DNA of 64,000 nt from Buxus sempervirens (taxonomy: Eukaryota > Streptophyta > Magnoliopsida > Buxales > Buxaceae): the NCBI GenBank assembly GCA_947561395.2, contig OX387193.1, forward strand, positions 9,486,001-9,550,000, given 5' to 3'. The notes under the pieces are model-generated. The model saw nothing but the letters and a program-made list of their open reading frames with translations. It had not been told where the DNA came from and searched no databases. Shown in pieces: positions 11,123-25,000 of the stretch; within the stretch, counting starts at the first letter, position 1, and each line of letters starts with the position of its first letter. Position numbers and translations under genes: made by a program.

Positions 11123-12248
11123 GGTGGCGTTTGGGATGGCTTGTGCTTATGGATAAAAGGCTTAACAGATAAGTTAACTTATTTAAGTACTCATCCGCGA
11201 AAGAGTGCTTATTTTAAATTTTGGTGTTTGGTAAACACCACTTTTTCAATATATCCGCAAGATAGCATATCGCATCCTCTTCTTTTGGCATTCCTCTCTC
11301 TCTCTCTTCTTATTATCTTGTTATTTCCAGGCAACAATGGTGTTTGTGAACTGATCTCGCTCTATCCGTGGAGGGGGCAGAGACTGCCAGGCACCACCCG
11401 ACTGAACCCAGCTCTCTCCTTCTTCCTTGACGCAACGTCATCGTTCAAACACCCACAAAAATCCCCTGTTCATTCCTCAATTTTACATAATCTCTACAAA
11501 CACCATTTCATCTTTTTGCTCCCTCTCCCTGTTTTCCTACACATAAATGATACTTCACGGTAAATCAGTGGTGCCTTGTTGGACTTATCCATGTAATTTT
11601 CACCCTTCGCAGCTCTGTAAGAATTAGGAGGCATAATCCCAAATACAACAGACAAATTCATGCCGGCTTTCTCGACACTCCCACTATCTCTCTCTGTGCT
11701 TTATAGAACTTCTTCACCGTCACCTACTCTCACCGGAATCAATATTCTGTTTACCGTCATTGCTAGATCACTTGTGAGATTCTGAAATGGAGGCTTCTCA
11801 CTTATCTGTGAAGATAATAGAGCCGTTGGAGTTTCGAATAGGTTTGCCAGTAATGAGGTCATTGGAGGTTAGAGACTACCGGAAGGTGCGCCAGGGTGAT
11901 CGGATTAGTTGGAGTAACAAATCAATGGTAGGAATATACTTGACGCATGATGACGAGCTCCATTCGCCGTAGGTTAGAGACAGGTCGGAGAGCTTGCCAG
12001 TGACGAGACAAAAAGAAGAGAATGATAGAAGACAGAAGAAGAAATGGAAACGGGATAAGCAGCGGCTCCCTGCGGAAGTGGAAGGAAAAGCAGCTATCCA
12101 CAGCTTCTCCATATGATAGCCTACCTCTACTCCTTTTGGATGAGAACCTACCCATTTCACATTACCAAACGAGATTACAACTTAAATAAGTGTTTTATTA
12201 AGCTAAAAGCTAAACTAAGCATTTAATTAAGTAATCCCAAACACAACC
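11123..12248. mobile_element. PIF/Harbinger-like non-autonomous element
   Basis: The left end GGTGGCGTTTGGGATGGCTT and the reverse-complemented right end GGTTGTGTTTGGGATTACTT match at 16 of 20 bases. TAA flanks both sides (11120-11122 and 12249-12251). Inside, 11270-11960 is less AT-rich and contains CT-rich leader-like DNA followed by a 61-codon frame at 11787. It could be host DNA picked up by the element, but I do not recognise a parent gene. No transposase is seen. Confidence 0.8.
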
Positions 12249-12991
12249 TAAGTTATTTAGGTGATTAGGAGTAGGCTGATAATTCAACCATGTGAGACGA
12301 GAAGGCAAAAGGGCTAGAGTCAACCCAAAATGGGACTAGAGGGAGTTCGTCCGGGATGATATGCAAGCATGTAGGTTAATTTTGGATATGGTTTTTGACG
12401 GTTGAAATGGAGAAATATGATTCCTTTTCATGAGTTTTTTGTTGAGCCCTACTTTGCATAAAATGCTATTCACATTTAGATACCTTGTTTACGTATATCA
12501 GTATATCGTTTACCAGCATTGTCTTTGCTTGAAAAGTAATTTTTTCTATATTCATCTGTTGCTGCCTTAACTTCAATCTTCATTCCTTCTTTTTTTTTTT
12601 TCTGGGCAGTGGTTTAATTTTATCATAATGTTGTGGAGGCATTGAGTTCTGCAGCCTCTATTGTAACTAACTAATTAGTTGATTTGCATTGTATTTCTTG
12701 TGGTTGATTTGGCATTTTCAATAGAAAAATGCATCGGTGCAGTGCAAAATGCTGTATTTTGGATTTTATTGGAATTATCTTGTGAGATCTAGTAAAAGTT
12801 TTATGGTCACCTTTCTAATGCAATCCACTCCTTACCTGGCTTAGGACTGACAATGCCTGAACATACGAGGTTTTCCCGTTTCAAGTCTGGTTTTCACCAT
12901 TTTCAATGGCGATACTTATAATTTCATTGAAGAAATGGGGTTTTCAAGTTTCATGTTTGGTTTTCACTAAGTAAACATGGCCTTGAACAAT
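12249..12991. other. Spacer between two PIF-like elements
   Basis: No gene is seen. GGTTTTCACTAAG- and GGTTTTCACCATT-type phrases recur at about 12890 and 12960, a small local duplication. Confidence 0.4.
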
Positions 12992-12994
12992 TAA

Positions 12995-14557
12995 GAAGCC
13001 GTTTGGTAATGTTTTTTTTTTTTTAAACTAAAAACCTTTCAAACTGTTTTTTGGTTTTTGAAAACAGTTAACAAAAAACCCGTTTGGTAACAATTACTGT
13101 TTTTTAGGTTTTTAGAAACAGATGACAAAAAACCCATTTAGTAACAATTAATAAAAAAACAATTTAAGTTTTAAAATTACAAAAATGCGTTGCGATACAA
13201 AAAACAAGTTAAGTTCAATACGCTAAAACAATATCCTTTCACATTGAGTAATAAAGAATGAACATAATTAAATAATTTAATTTAATTAAGAATAGTAATT
13301 TTAAATTTAGTTTTGTTAACATTAATATGTTTAAGTAATTTTAGAATTAGTTTTGTGTATAAATAAAATGATTGATTGGTACAAAGCCGTCCAATCGAAT
13401 ATGAGGGGCTTGTCATAGTAAAATGTCACTATAATTTAATTATTTTGACAAATATTTCTTAAATGTTGGAACTTAGACTGGATTTTAATTATTTTCAAAA
13501 CATATCACTAAAATTTAATTTTCACTTTCTTCTTCCCTAAAACACTCGACTATTCAAATCCCTCTTGCTTTCGCACTCTCCTTCTTCCCTCCTCTCTCGC
13601 TATTTCTCTCCCTCACCCTCTCTGTCTCTCTCCAGATTCGCTCCTTGCGGCTCTCTCGGCTCGAGCACTCGACGATCAAAACTCGGCCTTCATAGATCGG
13701 GACCTGAAACCTTCTGCATTCTCCTCTTTCTCCTTCGTTCCAATCGACTTCCTTCTACAGCAGTGTCAGATCAGGAATTAAAAACCATCGCGATTTTATT
13801 TGGACGAAGATACCCTCCACAACTCTTTTATTTCCCTAATCTCTCTGTCAGCTCGATTCACCAGATAAGGGTCGGAGAGAAGAGAACAGAAGCGTGACTT
13901 AGGGATTTCCATGGATCTACTGAGACGAGAGTTGGAGAAGAAGAGGAAAAGATTGGCAGAGGATGTTGGAGGCAAGAGGGTCTTCAAACGCTCCGAGATC
14001 GAACAAAAGAAGATCCAAAAGCTTCAAGAAGAAGAGAAGAAAGAGTTAGAAGCCAAAGCCCTTCGCTAAAGGCAGCATAACCCCATCTCCACTTCTTCAA
14101 CCTTCACTTCCTCCGTCACCCCATCAATCGGACCTTTTTTCTTCTTCTTCCAAACCCTCTTCGAAAACCACAGAAACCCTAACGGAGGAACAGAAGATGG
14201 ACGAGCTCATGCTTCCTAAACAAGAAGTCCTACGTCGCCTAAGATTTCTGAAACAGCCTATCACGCTCTTCTGCGAAGACGATGAAGCTAATCCTTGATT
14301 TTGCTTCTTCTCTTTACCTGATGCATCGACGTGCTTGAGAGGAAGGAGTTTTGTGCGGAAGATAGATGAGAGGAAAAACTCTCGAAGAGAAAAGAAATCA
14401 GAATATTACAAAAATGCCATAGAATCGAAAAACGATTCGTCGTTTTTCAACCGTTTTTCTAAAAAACGAATTGAAAACTCTCACTACCAGACAAATTTTT
14501 GGTTTTTTGTTTTTAAAAACTGAAAAACGGTGTTCAAACACGTTGCCAAACACCCTC
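12995..14557. mobile_element. Pack-type PIF/Harbinger-like element carrying PRP18 sequence
   Basis: The left end GAAGCCGTTTGGTAATG and the reverse-complemented right end GAGGGTGTTTGGCAACG share the GTTTGG core, and TAA flanks both sides (12992-12994 and 14558-14560). Subterminal copies of GTTTGGTAACAATTA and runs of facing AAAACC/GGTTTTT follow. The interior from about 13560 to 14300 is not element-like: a CT-rich leader is followed by coding sequence from the splicing factor PRP18. This is the structure of a gene-capturing non-autonomous element. Confidence 0.8.
13911..14298 (+). pseudogene. Captured N-terminal fragment of pre-mRNA splicing factor PRP18, broken
   Basis: The parent protein is the second-step splicing factor PRP18. 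Starting at ATG 13911, 52 codons read without a break: the start MDLLRRELEKKRKRL, then GGKRVFKRSEIEQKKIQKL and EEEKKELEAKAL, the conserved PRP18 N-terminal text as I recall it. A TAA follows at 14067-14069. Coding similarity resumes in the +1 frame from about 14180 to 14295 with LTEEQKMDELMLPKQEVL and RRLRFLKQPITLF, then EDDEA, ending in TGA at 14296. The rest of PRP18 is absent. The upstream CT-rich 13560-13900 may be the parent's 5' UTR. It lies wholly inside the TIR element at 12995-14557. Confidence 0.85.
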
Positions 14558-14560
14558 TAA

Positions 14561-15619
14561 TACATCCAGCTGACGAACTAATGTGCCACTTCTGCCCACT
14601 ATCTGATCTACCTGGTAGTTCCGACCTTTGAAGGGCAGGTCAAACTTGTAATATATTTTTGGGAACTCCTTCCAAGGCTTGGATAGAATTTGGCCTTTCG
14701 AAGAGCTGCTCTCTTTGTCAGACAACCTGGGTAAAACATTAGCAACGAAAAGACAAAAAAGGAATGAGTTTTGTCCTTGTGGAAGCTCCAAATGTCGGAA
14801 TGAGTTTTGGTCGATACCTTTTTTTTGGCTATGCGAGGGAGAATAAAGCCTTGTTTGGCATTTATTCTCAGTCTAAGGAATGAGCTTGATGTTTGTAAAG
14901 AGCGTTCCATTCTTTCAAAGAAGAGAGACTGTACTTTTGCAAAATGAGTTTTCACAAACCAAAAACAGGTATAGGAACTCATTTCATTCTAATAATGGGT
15001 GGTATTGTATCTGGTCATTCTTTTGAAAGGAATGGTTTCTGCCTGTGAGAAGTTTAAAGAAAAAAAAATGGTCATTTTCTTCATGGGGCCTCAGACTACT
15101 ACATCTGAAACAAGCCTTTTTGGATCACTGGGAGGCTACATTGCAACTTGCACATGTAAATCACATTGGAAAACATGCCTACGGTGTCTTCTTCAACATT
15201 AACTAGTCTTCATGCCACTGATGCCCCCACTGCATCTTTATTGATTACTAATGCTTCAAATTGCCACATTTTAAGAAAAATAAAACTGTGATGAAGACCT
15301 CCAAGATCATGGCAGTGTTTTAGTGCATCATTATTGAACAATCAGGACTGTCTTGGAGGATCTGCAAACTGGTGTCTTCCTCACAGAAGATTTTTCATGT
15401 TATGCCATAAAAATATGTAGAACTAAAAGGAATACAGACTAAAAATCTTTTAAATTAAACCTACGAATGAAGGGGCAATAACCACTATACATTGCCTCTG
15501 CATCAAAGGAAGCCTGCATTGCTAAATAGTTAAATGAGACTAGACTTTGAAACACAACACCATGTGCATAACCTGTGGAAGAGAGATATACAAGGAGATA
15601 ACTAGCTTTGAGGTGGTTG
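14561..15619 (-). other. 3' flank of the ER CDP-DAG synthase gene
   Basis: This is downstream of the stop at 15620 on the minus strand. On that strand an AATAAA lies near 15235-15240 and could serve as poly(A) signal. A frame at 14534-14791 (minus) is not recognised and partly runs into the PIF-like element, so I do not call it. Confidence 0.35.
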
Positions 15620-18600
15620 TCAAAACTGTCTTTCCCGGAAAATCTGTCCAAGCTTCAAGTAAAGAGACAGTTGCTCCTCAAAAGTAAGGTTCCTCAATAT
15701 CTACAGCACGATTAACACAAACATCTCAAACAACTTATCTCGTATTCCATCTATAATCTAACTAGTGCTAGTAATATATGCATGTATCAATATGCAGCAG
15801 TTTACCTGGTCCAAGATCATCTCCACTGAATAGTTCTGAGGCACAATAAATGACTGATGATATATGTACGCGAACACAGCCATCACCATCTAGGGAGACA
15901 AGATAACATTTGAAGCATGAAGCATCCACATGAGAGTAGTTGCAGCAGTTTATTATTTATGACAAAAACCATGAATATACATAAAAACGCTATAAAATCA
16001 ACGTAAAAACATGGCATATAGTGCACGTACACAAAGATCATGAGCATCCAAGGACTAGCACATCCTTTTCAAAACATACCCATAACAGTGTAAGGCATTG
16101 CACATGCGCCTCCCCACCCACCCACCCACCCCCCAAAAAAAAAATCATATTCCGGGGTTTGATGGGGGGTGTACAACAGATTTTTTAATCTTTTCCTCAA
16201 AACCCTAAAAGCCCATTGAGACAAATCCTAAATTCCCTCCAAGAGAAATCTTCTCCTCACAATAATGTGAGGAGATTTGATGTCACACATCTGTATGTCA
16301 ACAGATGTTGAGATTTGATGATCTAAAATATTTAGTTGCCCATTTCAATCGAAAATTTCTTAATAATTTCTTTTTCAAACTATTTTGCATCTTTGTAAAG
16401 TGCCGACAAGTTGAGCCTAGTTGAAATTTGCACATGGGATACATGGATATAGTTTTCACCTCAGGTTGAATACGTGATCAGGGTGACAATACAACTACAA
16501 ATGTTAACAAGACTTAAGAACAGAATGGTTTATTTGAAAAATGTATATCAACATAGCTACATCTTTAGAAGCTCACCTGGCAATCCATTCTGTCAGTAAT
16601 TCCACCATGCCCAGGAATACTATCACCGAAATCCTGCAATAGTTTGGAAAGAGGGAAATAGCATAAACAATATTTAACCTCATTATTTTTATCTATATCA
16701 GTTTAATAGCGATGTTCAATAAACAGGGCTGAACCTTGATTTTAAAAGCTCTCTTGAAGCCACTCGCAAAAAAGCCTCCAAAAGGTGCTATAATTGATGC
16801 AAATAATCCAAGACTTAAAGCATGCCATTGCACTGGCAAAACTGAGATCTCTTTCCATGGAAACTGGAAACATAATAAGAGTTAAAATATTCAATAAATT
16901 GAAAGTTATTAATCTATACAAGCTCACAGATAAAAATAAATGAGTTTAAAAACAAACTGGAAGCCAAATGACACCCTAGCAATTCAAAAAGATTTAGAGA
17001 AATTTATAAATAAATATTATGAGCTAAAGTATGAACAAAAAAAAATGAATAGAGTTAAATAAAAAAGATAATCATATGGATATAATTGATTCTTGTTACA
17101 AGATTGCAGATTGATGATGATAAAGTATATCCAATGCACTCAAAAAGTTGAATGTTGGGATTGGTGATAGATTCTTTTTAATTTCTTCAACCTCCCACAA
17201 ATTGGTACAAGGTATCATCTATATTAAGAAGTATGGTGAAAATACCATGTATACAAAAAGGTCTACACCAGCCAGGAAAAAAAATGCTAGCCCATGGAAC
17301 CAACTTACAACTTCCAAATCCCCTCATAATCATGGAAAAATTAAGAACAGGAATCATTGCTAATTAAGGCAGTATTGACACCCCACCCAAAAAGTAAAGA
17401 AGTTGCATATTGATGATTAAAAATTGATGCCGAACTCCTTGTCATGGAAAATTCTGTAGTTTTATCAGTCCCAAACTAGCAGCAAACTGCAGCTGGGCAC
17501 AAAACCAAAATGAGACAGCCTTAATCATTCTTTTTCCTATCTTTCTAGAACCCCAAGACAATAACACATCATCCATGCTTAATTGTTTGCACCAGATTGT
17601 AGTTAAATCCGACAAGAAAGACAGACCACAGCAGGTGTAACAATGCATCATACAACCGGGCAAGATTTCTTTATTTTTTTTAGGCTTGTTTGACATAGCC
17701 TATCGATTTAGATGAGAAGCTGTTTAAATTGACAATAGCATGAATTCAACAGTTTGTTCCACCCAAAATAAATATAACATATTCTTGTCTTAGCGGTGCC
17801 CTTGCCTTTGGCACCATTTGTTTTTTACTTTTATCTTTGTATCTCCCCTTTTATTCAATATAATTTCATCACTTATCAAAAAATAAATAAATATAACATA
17901 ATTTGTAGTATACAACGCTTATGAACACAATATACAGAGTTACAAATTGATAAAAGGAATGGTAGGAGATTTTATAATTTGCTTTCAAATATTACAGGTT
18001 TTTTAAAATTACAAAGCCATCATATAAATTCTCTACGATTTACCATTTCACACAAGAATTTACTTCAAATTTAATTGCTTACCATTCAAGTTTCAAATCT
18101 TCCATCACATGGATGAGTACATAAATTACAAACAAGAGGGGCAAGCCTTGCTGCAACAGTAACGTTGCTCCATTGCGACCTAAAGGTCATGGGTTCGAGT
18201 CACATGAAGAAGCCTCCCAGCTTGTGGGGATTAAGGCTGTCAGACCCTCCCTAGACCCCGCGCAATGGCGAGAGCCTTGTGCATTGGGCTAGCCCTTTTA
18301 GTGAATTACAAAAGTTTAAATATACACGAGAACTCAACTAAAATAATCGTGAGTGCGAGTTGTCAAAATGAACCATCTATAGCTAATATAAAAAAAAACT
18401 GTGCAGAATCCATAACATATTCAAAAAAGTCTTATTTTGTTGGATCAACAATGCACTGCTTAAACTGCATCATGCCTAATGCCCTAGTGTCAAGGTCCAA
18501 AAATTTTCCCTTACAGTGCATAAACGGTGCAACGCTATGGCTCTCACGTCATCACAACCATACTTGCCATTCATGTGCTCTTGAACCATGTCCAAAGCGC

Positions 18601-21600
18601 CCACAAATGTATCAGTGGGCTACAAGCCTACAACTCGCCTTTGAGTCCCTCACACCCAGCATACCTTGGTCAGCCACAAAGCTTCACAGCAACCTACCAT
18701 GCACTTACTTTACTCACGAGGTTTCACACATCATTGAGGCCCTCAAGCACATCATACTGTCATAAGTCCCCCAATCAAGCAGAACATCCACATTTGCCCC
18801 ACACAGCGCTTCACATATGTCGGGTTGTTACCATGCACATTGAACAGCTAAGGAGCCCTAAGAGCTCCCCATGTCATGTATTGAGGGCAGGTAGTCGACC
18901 ACACCATCCTCAAGTCCCCTCGAGTAATCTAAGGCTAAAAGCATCTCATAGCATCACTATCATTTAGCATGGCACTCTGCACCTAACATCAGCACCCCAA
19001 GTCATCCTGGCAAGGTATCATCCCTTTACCTTGCTATCCGTTCCATGTGATACTCGTGAGGCATACCCAAACCCAAGAAATGCCACCACACAGGCCCATG
19101 CGAAGTGCTTATGGCCTAGTGATAGCCAATTTGCCAACTATACCCACCCAAGCGTGTATAGCGCACATGAGGGCCTTGTAGCATAATAGCCTCTTGCTTC
19201 AAGCCTATTCCAGTGCTAACAAATGCCTGGGCTCTATCATTATCCCAAGATGTGCCATCGATGTCCTAAGAGACCCTAGACATGCCCTACAACAAGCTAA
19301 GTTCACCCCCAACTCCCTTGGGGAGTGCTTGTCTCGTGCCTATGGTGGCACTAGGAAGGGCCAAGCACAACCATCCCTCCTTTAGGTGGATTCTAAGACT
19401 TTGACCCTTTGCCAAGAGGAAACAAAACCTTTTTTTAGTACAATCATACTGACCTTTTTTAGAGTTCTACATAGATTTTTCTCATGTCATTTGAATTAAT
19501 TTATTCATGCCGACCTCTAATTTCTCCTACACCTAACTATGACCCCAAACCATTCACCATTTACTCTTCAAGCCCTCTTAAAGTCATGGGGCCTGCTTAC
19601 TATAAGAGTACCTCCCAGCCTTAACCTGGACACCACGCCCACATTTAGGCACACTTGTGTCACGTACAAATACCACAGAGTCACGTCACTTCCCAAAAGC
19701 TCTCCATGGGTTGCCACACCTGGCCGAAGTTGCTGCCAAGCCCTTACATGTGCCCACTATGGCACAATCATGGTCTGCGTCAAGGCCCAATTCGTTGGAC
19801 CATGACAGACTCCCCTACTTGTTTGGTTGGCGCCCTCGTCGACATCCACACTAGTGATAGTCTGATTCTTCGTTGTGCTGTCACCCTTGCCATGAACATT
19901 GTGTTAACAATCTTTTGAACAAAACTTGACAGCCCTCGCTTCTGTGCAGTTAATATGAATTCACAATTTCATATCTTAGGCATAAAACTTTGCATTCGAT
20001 CCAAGTGTACACTTCCCAAAGTCCAACACAAAGCTTCATTGAGCCAACCATTTCATCACTTTTTTGATAGGGCATACCTTCTTATGCAGCCATGGTCGTC
20101 TATGACCCACACTTTTGCTACATGAGCACCCATGCTGCATTGATTCTCCAAGCAACCAATCCTTCTCACTTGGCCGTCAACCCAAGTCTTGGCATCTTTT
20201 GCTGTTAATGATGTAGCTTTCAGAGTTCTCACATGCAAGATGAAAGCTCTATCCATTCAACCCAATTCATTGCTCTCTTTTGTGTTTGCTCCATCGTATG
20301 CTTGTTGTCTTCCAATATTAACAAATGTCGCACAAGAAGCGGCTCTCAAGCCAAAGTCTCATATGCCTTAATATTGTCTCCAAGGACTTAGCCCTCAAGT
20401 CAAACAACATTTACAAGTGTTAATCAAGCTGTCCTAGGCCCTCATTCCCAAGGAACCCTTGCAATCACATTTCTATTTGGATTTCCCCTATTGAAACAAT
20501 ATCTAATAATTTTCATAAGAGATGTCTCCCTTATGACATGGCTTGCAAACAGCCTGTCCAACACCTCAAACTTCATTCCTTTATAATTTGCATATCTCAG
20601 TCCATCGAGTTTGAAGTTGTGATCCTCCAACTTCACTTGTTGGCACTAACCACTATCCTTTACACATTCACTTGATCATCTTGCTTCCGAACACATTCCC
20701 ATACAAGTTCTCCTCTTTCACCTTAATATGTTTGTGGCCACCAATTTTCATGCATTGATCAAAACCAACTTTTTGTATCTCACAACATGATCTTTCTGTC
20801 TATCTTTAAGATATTATCCCTTGGGACACAGCTCGCGAGCGGTTAAATGCCTCCCTATTGAGGCCCATCATGCATCTGGTCTTCCACCATACAGTCTTCA
20901 ATGTTGTCCCACACCAACACTGATACTTTCAGTTTGAACTCCAAACTTGCATTTCATTCCTCTTCCACATGTGACTGACAATTTATCTTCTTGTTCTAAA
21001 TTTTCTAATGTTCCATAATCACATCATGCCTCCTTTAAGGACTAAATCATTCTGTTGATACCCGTCGACCATTTTTCATTAGTTCAATTCATAGTAGCAT
21101 AACTGTGTTCCCTGACCATCCTAGACTTGATCTTCCCTTGCCTCAAAATGCAACTAGTCCCTCGAGCCAAACAACCTGTTGTTGTTGTGCAACTACTCTC
21201 ACACCTACCAGTATGTCCGCGGGATTCCAGTACACTCCAAGTTATTGCCTCATTTCATGCTTAAATTCTCTACTTCACTTAGGCTCACAATATTTTTTTC
21301 TTTTACATTTTTGTGTCTATGTGAAGGCTCCAACCATTGGACCATGACACCTAGTGATACTTAAAATACAGAAAGTCAAAGTTCAATTTAAAAAACCATT
21401 TCATTTCCCAACTTGATCAAAAGAAAATTTCAGCAAGGTAGCCGAATAATCTAGTATGCTAAATTACTCCAAAACTCTTCAAGGTTTACCAAGACTTACA
21501 ATTTGCTTAGGGTACAAGTTATGGGATATATGTAAACATGATAGGCACTCCACAATAGTAAACAATGATGTGCTACCACGAAATATTGAAATCAGTTTGA

Positions 21601-22020
21601 TAACATGCTATATTACGAAATTGTTGCTAAGTAGACATACATGCATATGACGTTTCCTATCTTTTAAATTTTAAAATTGATATTTATCTAATAAATATCA
21701 ATCAGCAAAGGTGTTCTGAGGTACGATGTATTGTGGAATTTGGCACCGGCTGCTATTCTTTGGGCGTTATGGAAAGAGAGGAACAAGAGAACTTTTAAAG
21801 ATTCGTCTAGTTCATTTTGGGGCTTATTAGAATCATCTCTCAACTAACTGTTGCATTGAGCATCGAGAAATGAATCTTGTAAAGGGATTGTTTGTCATGA
21901 GTTTCTTGAGTGTGGAAACTTTTGTGATTTGTAGAACTGATCATGTGCACTGATTGTGTACTGTTTAGTTCATGTACTCCTTGCTTTTCATGCTTTAATA
22001 CAATCCTTTTTATTACCGAT

Positions 22021-22098
<78 letters not shown>

Positions 22099-25000
22099 TA
22101 TCAATCAGCAATGCCTAGGCATTTTCCAAGACACATTTGTCCAGGTTCAGATAAGTGTTGCTGACTCACCCATTTAGGGGTCCATCCTGGTAGAGGGTAA
22201 TATTCTGGCTTAAAAAGTGGACCAGGATCACAGTGAAGCCAACCAGTTGACAGATCCTACACATGTTTTCCCACATAATCAGGAATTCGGGTACTTACAA
22301 TAAATGCAAAGATAATAGAAGTATAGAACTGTTTTCTGATATAAAGTGGTTTACCTTCCTTGGACATGTAAGCCACTGGAAGCGACCCATGATGTTTGCA
22401 AGCTGCATAAAAACATTGACCCCAACAAAAGTAAGAAAAAATGTAGATGTTACAGTTTATTTAAACCCAGTTTTGGTCAAGAATATAAATGCACATGCAG
22501 AAACTCAGGAAACTAAAAGAATGATCTATGAGCAAGTCAACCATATATGATAGCATTGTATTCCATGAAATCTCAATTACACAACTACGCAAGCTCTACT
22601 TGATACAGGAACAATCTATTTCCTGAATCCTTACTAGCTACCAAGAAGGAAATTTTGTTTTTGAATTTTGATGTGTCATTCAGATGATCAGCAGATATGG
22701 TACAGACACCAGATATAGGCCACCAACTACACGAGTGTATAGATGTCGACGTCGGAAGACAGCTCATCCAATGACGTTGTAGCTAGGTTTAGATAGGGAA
22801 TTATCATTGGGGTAGCTATTACTTGGGTTGTTTTGTAATTTCAGTTATTTTTGGGCTTTTATGTTAATTTATGTTTTATGAACTAGGTTTAATTCTTAGG
22901 CTATAAAAGCCTAAATTTTATATTAGAAAAGAAAAACTTGATGATATTGAATATGACGACTATTTTCTCTAGAAACTCTTCCTCTTCTTTGCTCTCCTTT
23001 GTTCTTGCCTTTTCCTCTTCCTTCTCTTCTTCCTTCTTCTCTACTTTTTGTTTCTGACTGAGTTTGCTTCTTATTGCTTTGCTACATCACTACTGAAATT
23101 TACTTGAGTTATTGAAATTTGCATCTAAAGTTCCTCTAGTTGTTTTGAATGGAAACACAAATATCATTTCATTAAGTGGGATATAGGGTGTAAACAAAAT
23201 TCAAAATGTGGGCTGAAGTTGATACCTCTAAGGGAGTTTAAGATGGATTTGGAATTTGGAGAATAAATCGAATTCTTTGAAGAAAGGTTGCTTTTGTCAC
23301 ATATGGCAGTAAACTAAGGGATTAAGACTGGAACTTAGAGGATGTACCTTTCAAAGGTTACAGCTATCATCTCTACCACATTCACCAAATGTCTCAGGTA
23401 CTTGGTGGGTTCTTGAAAAAAGGTTATAGTCTGGTAGGATTGTTGAATTGTTTATGTGCCACAAATATTTCATGAACTTCACTCAATATCTCCAAGGAGG
23501 CTAGGGTTGAATAGATGTTGACCAGAGATTCAGTGACACTGTTTTGGCACTTATTAGATTGAGAAGCACCAATGACTACAATGACAATAATTCTCCAGTT
23601 AATCTTTTAGTAATAGAGGGCCCTAACTCTAGTCAGTGGGCACCACAAAGCAATGGGTTCTTTGCATTACAATATTCTTCTTTCACCTCACACCAAGGTC
23701 CTTAGATTTTGCCTTGTCAAGTTGTTCTAGAGAACCAACATAACCTCGTAAGTAGCTATATATGTGTGGTTGGTGTCCTAGCACAAAATTCTACTGATTG
23801 ACAATTTATTTATTTATCTTTTTATGAATATGAATATGTGTATATATATATAGTATGAAATAACAAATTGATAATTTAATTTTGAGACAATGCTTTCTCT
23901 AAATCATTGGTACTTTATGCTGAACAAATTCTGAATAATCACATTTTTTACATTATAAAGTATGGTGTTATGCCAATATTGGTTTTTGGTGGGTTATTCC
24001 CAATGACATAAATACCACAATAAAGCCTCAAGTTTGGAAGTTGGAAAAGCCTAGAAGATCACGTCTTTATAAGATAAGCCTTTCAGCCATGTGGTGATTC
24101 AAACAAGGATGCTATCTTTGGTTTCACAGGTGTCAGTTCTACAGGATTTTTAGGAAGCCTTGTGGGATGTAAGCAAGAAAAAATTAATGATTCTTTCAGT
24201 TGCCTATTGCATTCTCTTGTGAGCAAAACACTGCATTTCTTTTACAATCATATTAATAAAGTAATGGGTATTGAAAAATAATAGAAGAGAATGAATTAAG
24301 CAATTAACAAAGAGAACAGCACTGCCAAATGTATACAAGAAGCAGTGAGAACACTATTATTTTCACAACACATATATACTTACGTGCAGGAAACAGATCT
24401 TGTTTTCAGCCATATAATGAGTTCAGAAATTTGCATGTCGCAAAACAGAAGGTCACTAGCATATTATTTCCATTTATTGTTCAGCAGGTTGAGAAGAAGA
24501 GGATTTTTTTTTTTTCCTTTTGGTTCTTTTTGTGGGTGGGTGGGTGGTAAGTGTTGTATAAAAAAGTACACAGAGGAAGCAAGAATATGACTGTTAAAGA
24601 AGAGAACAACAGCTGCTTACCACAAATGCAGAAATGATAGTTGTAACAGACGCTCCAATGAAACCCTCCCAAGTCTTCTTTGGCGATAACTTGATCAAAG
24701 GTGTTCTTCCAAAGAAGAAACCACAACAATAAGCAGCAATATCATTGACAACAATAAGTGATGCTGGGAGCAGAAACCTGCACTAATATCAAACATTTTC
24801 AGAAGAATAAAGTGATACCAAAGGAATATAATGGGAATAAGATGCGTAGTAACAAACCCATAATGGATGCCAACATAAATGATCGCAAAGCATAAAAAAA
24901 GGTTATTCAAGATTCAAATACAGCATCAATATGATAAGATAATAAACTAATATGGTCAGAAAATCAATCAAAAAAGGAGAAAAAAAAACTCAAGGTCTGA

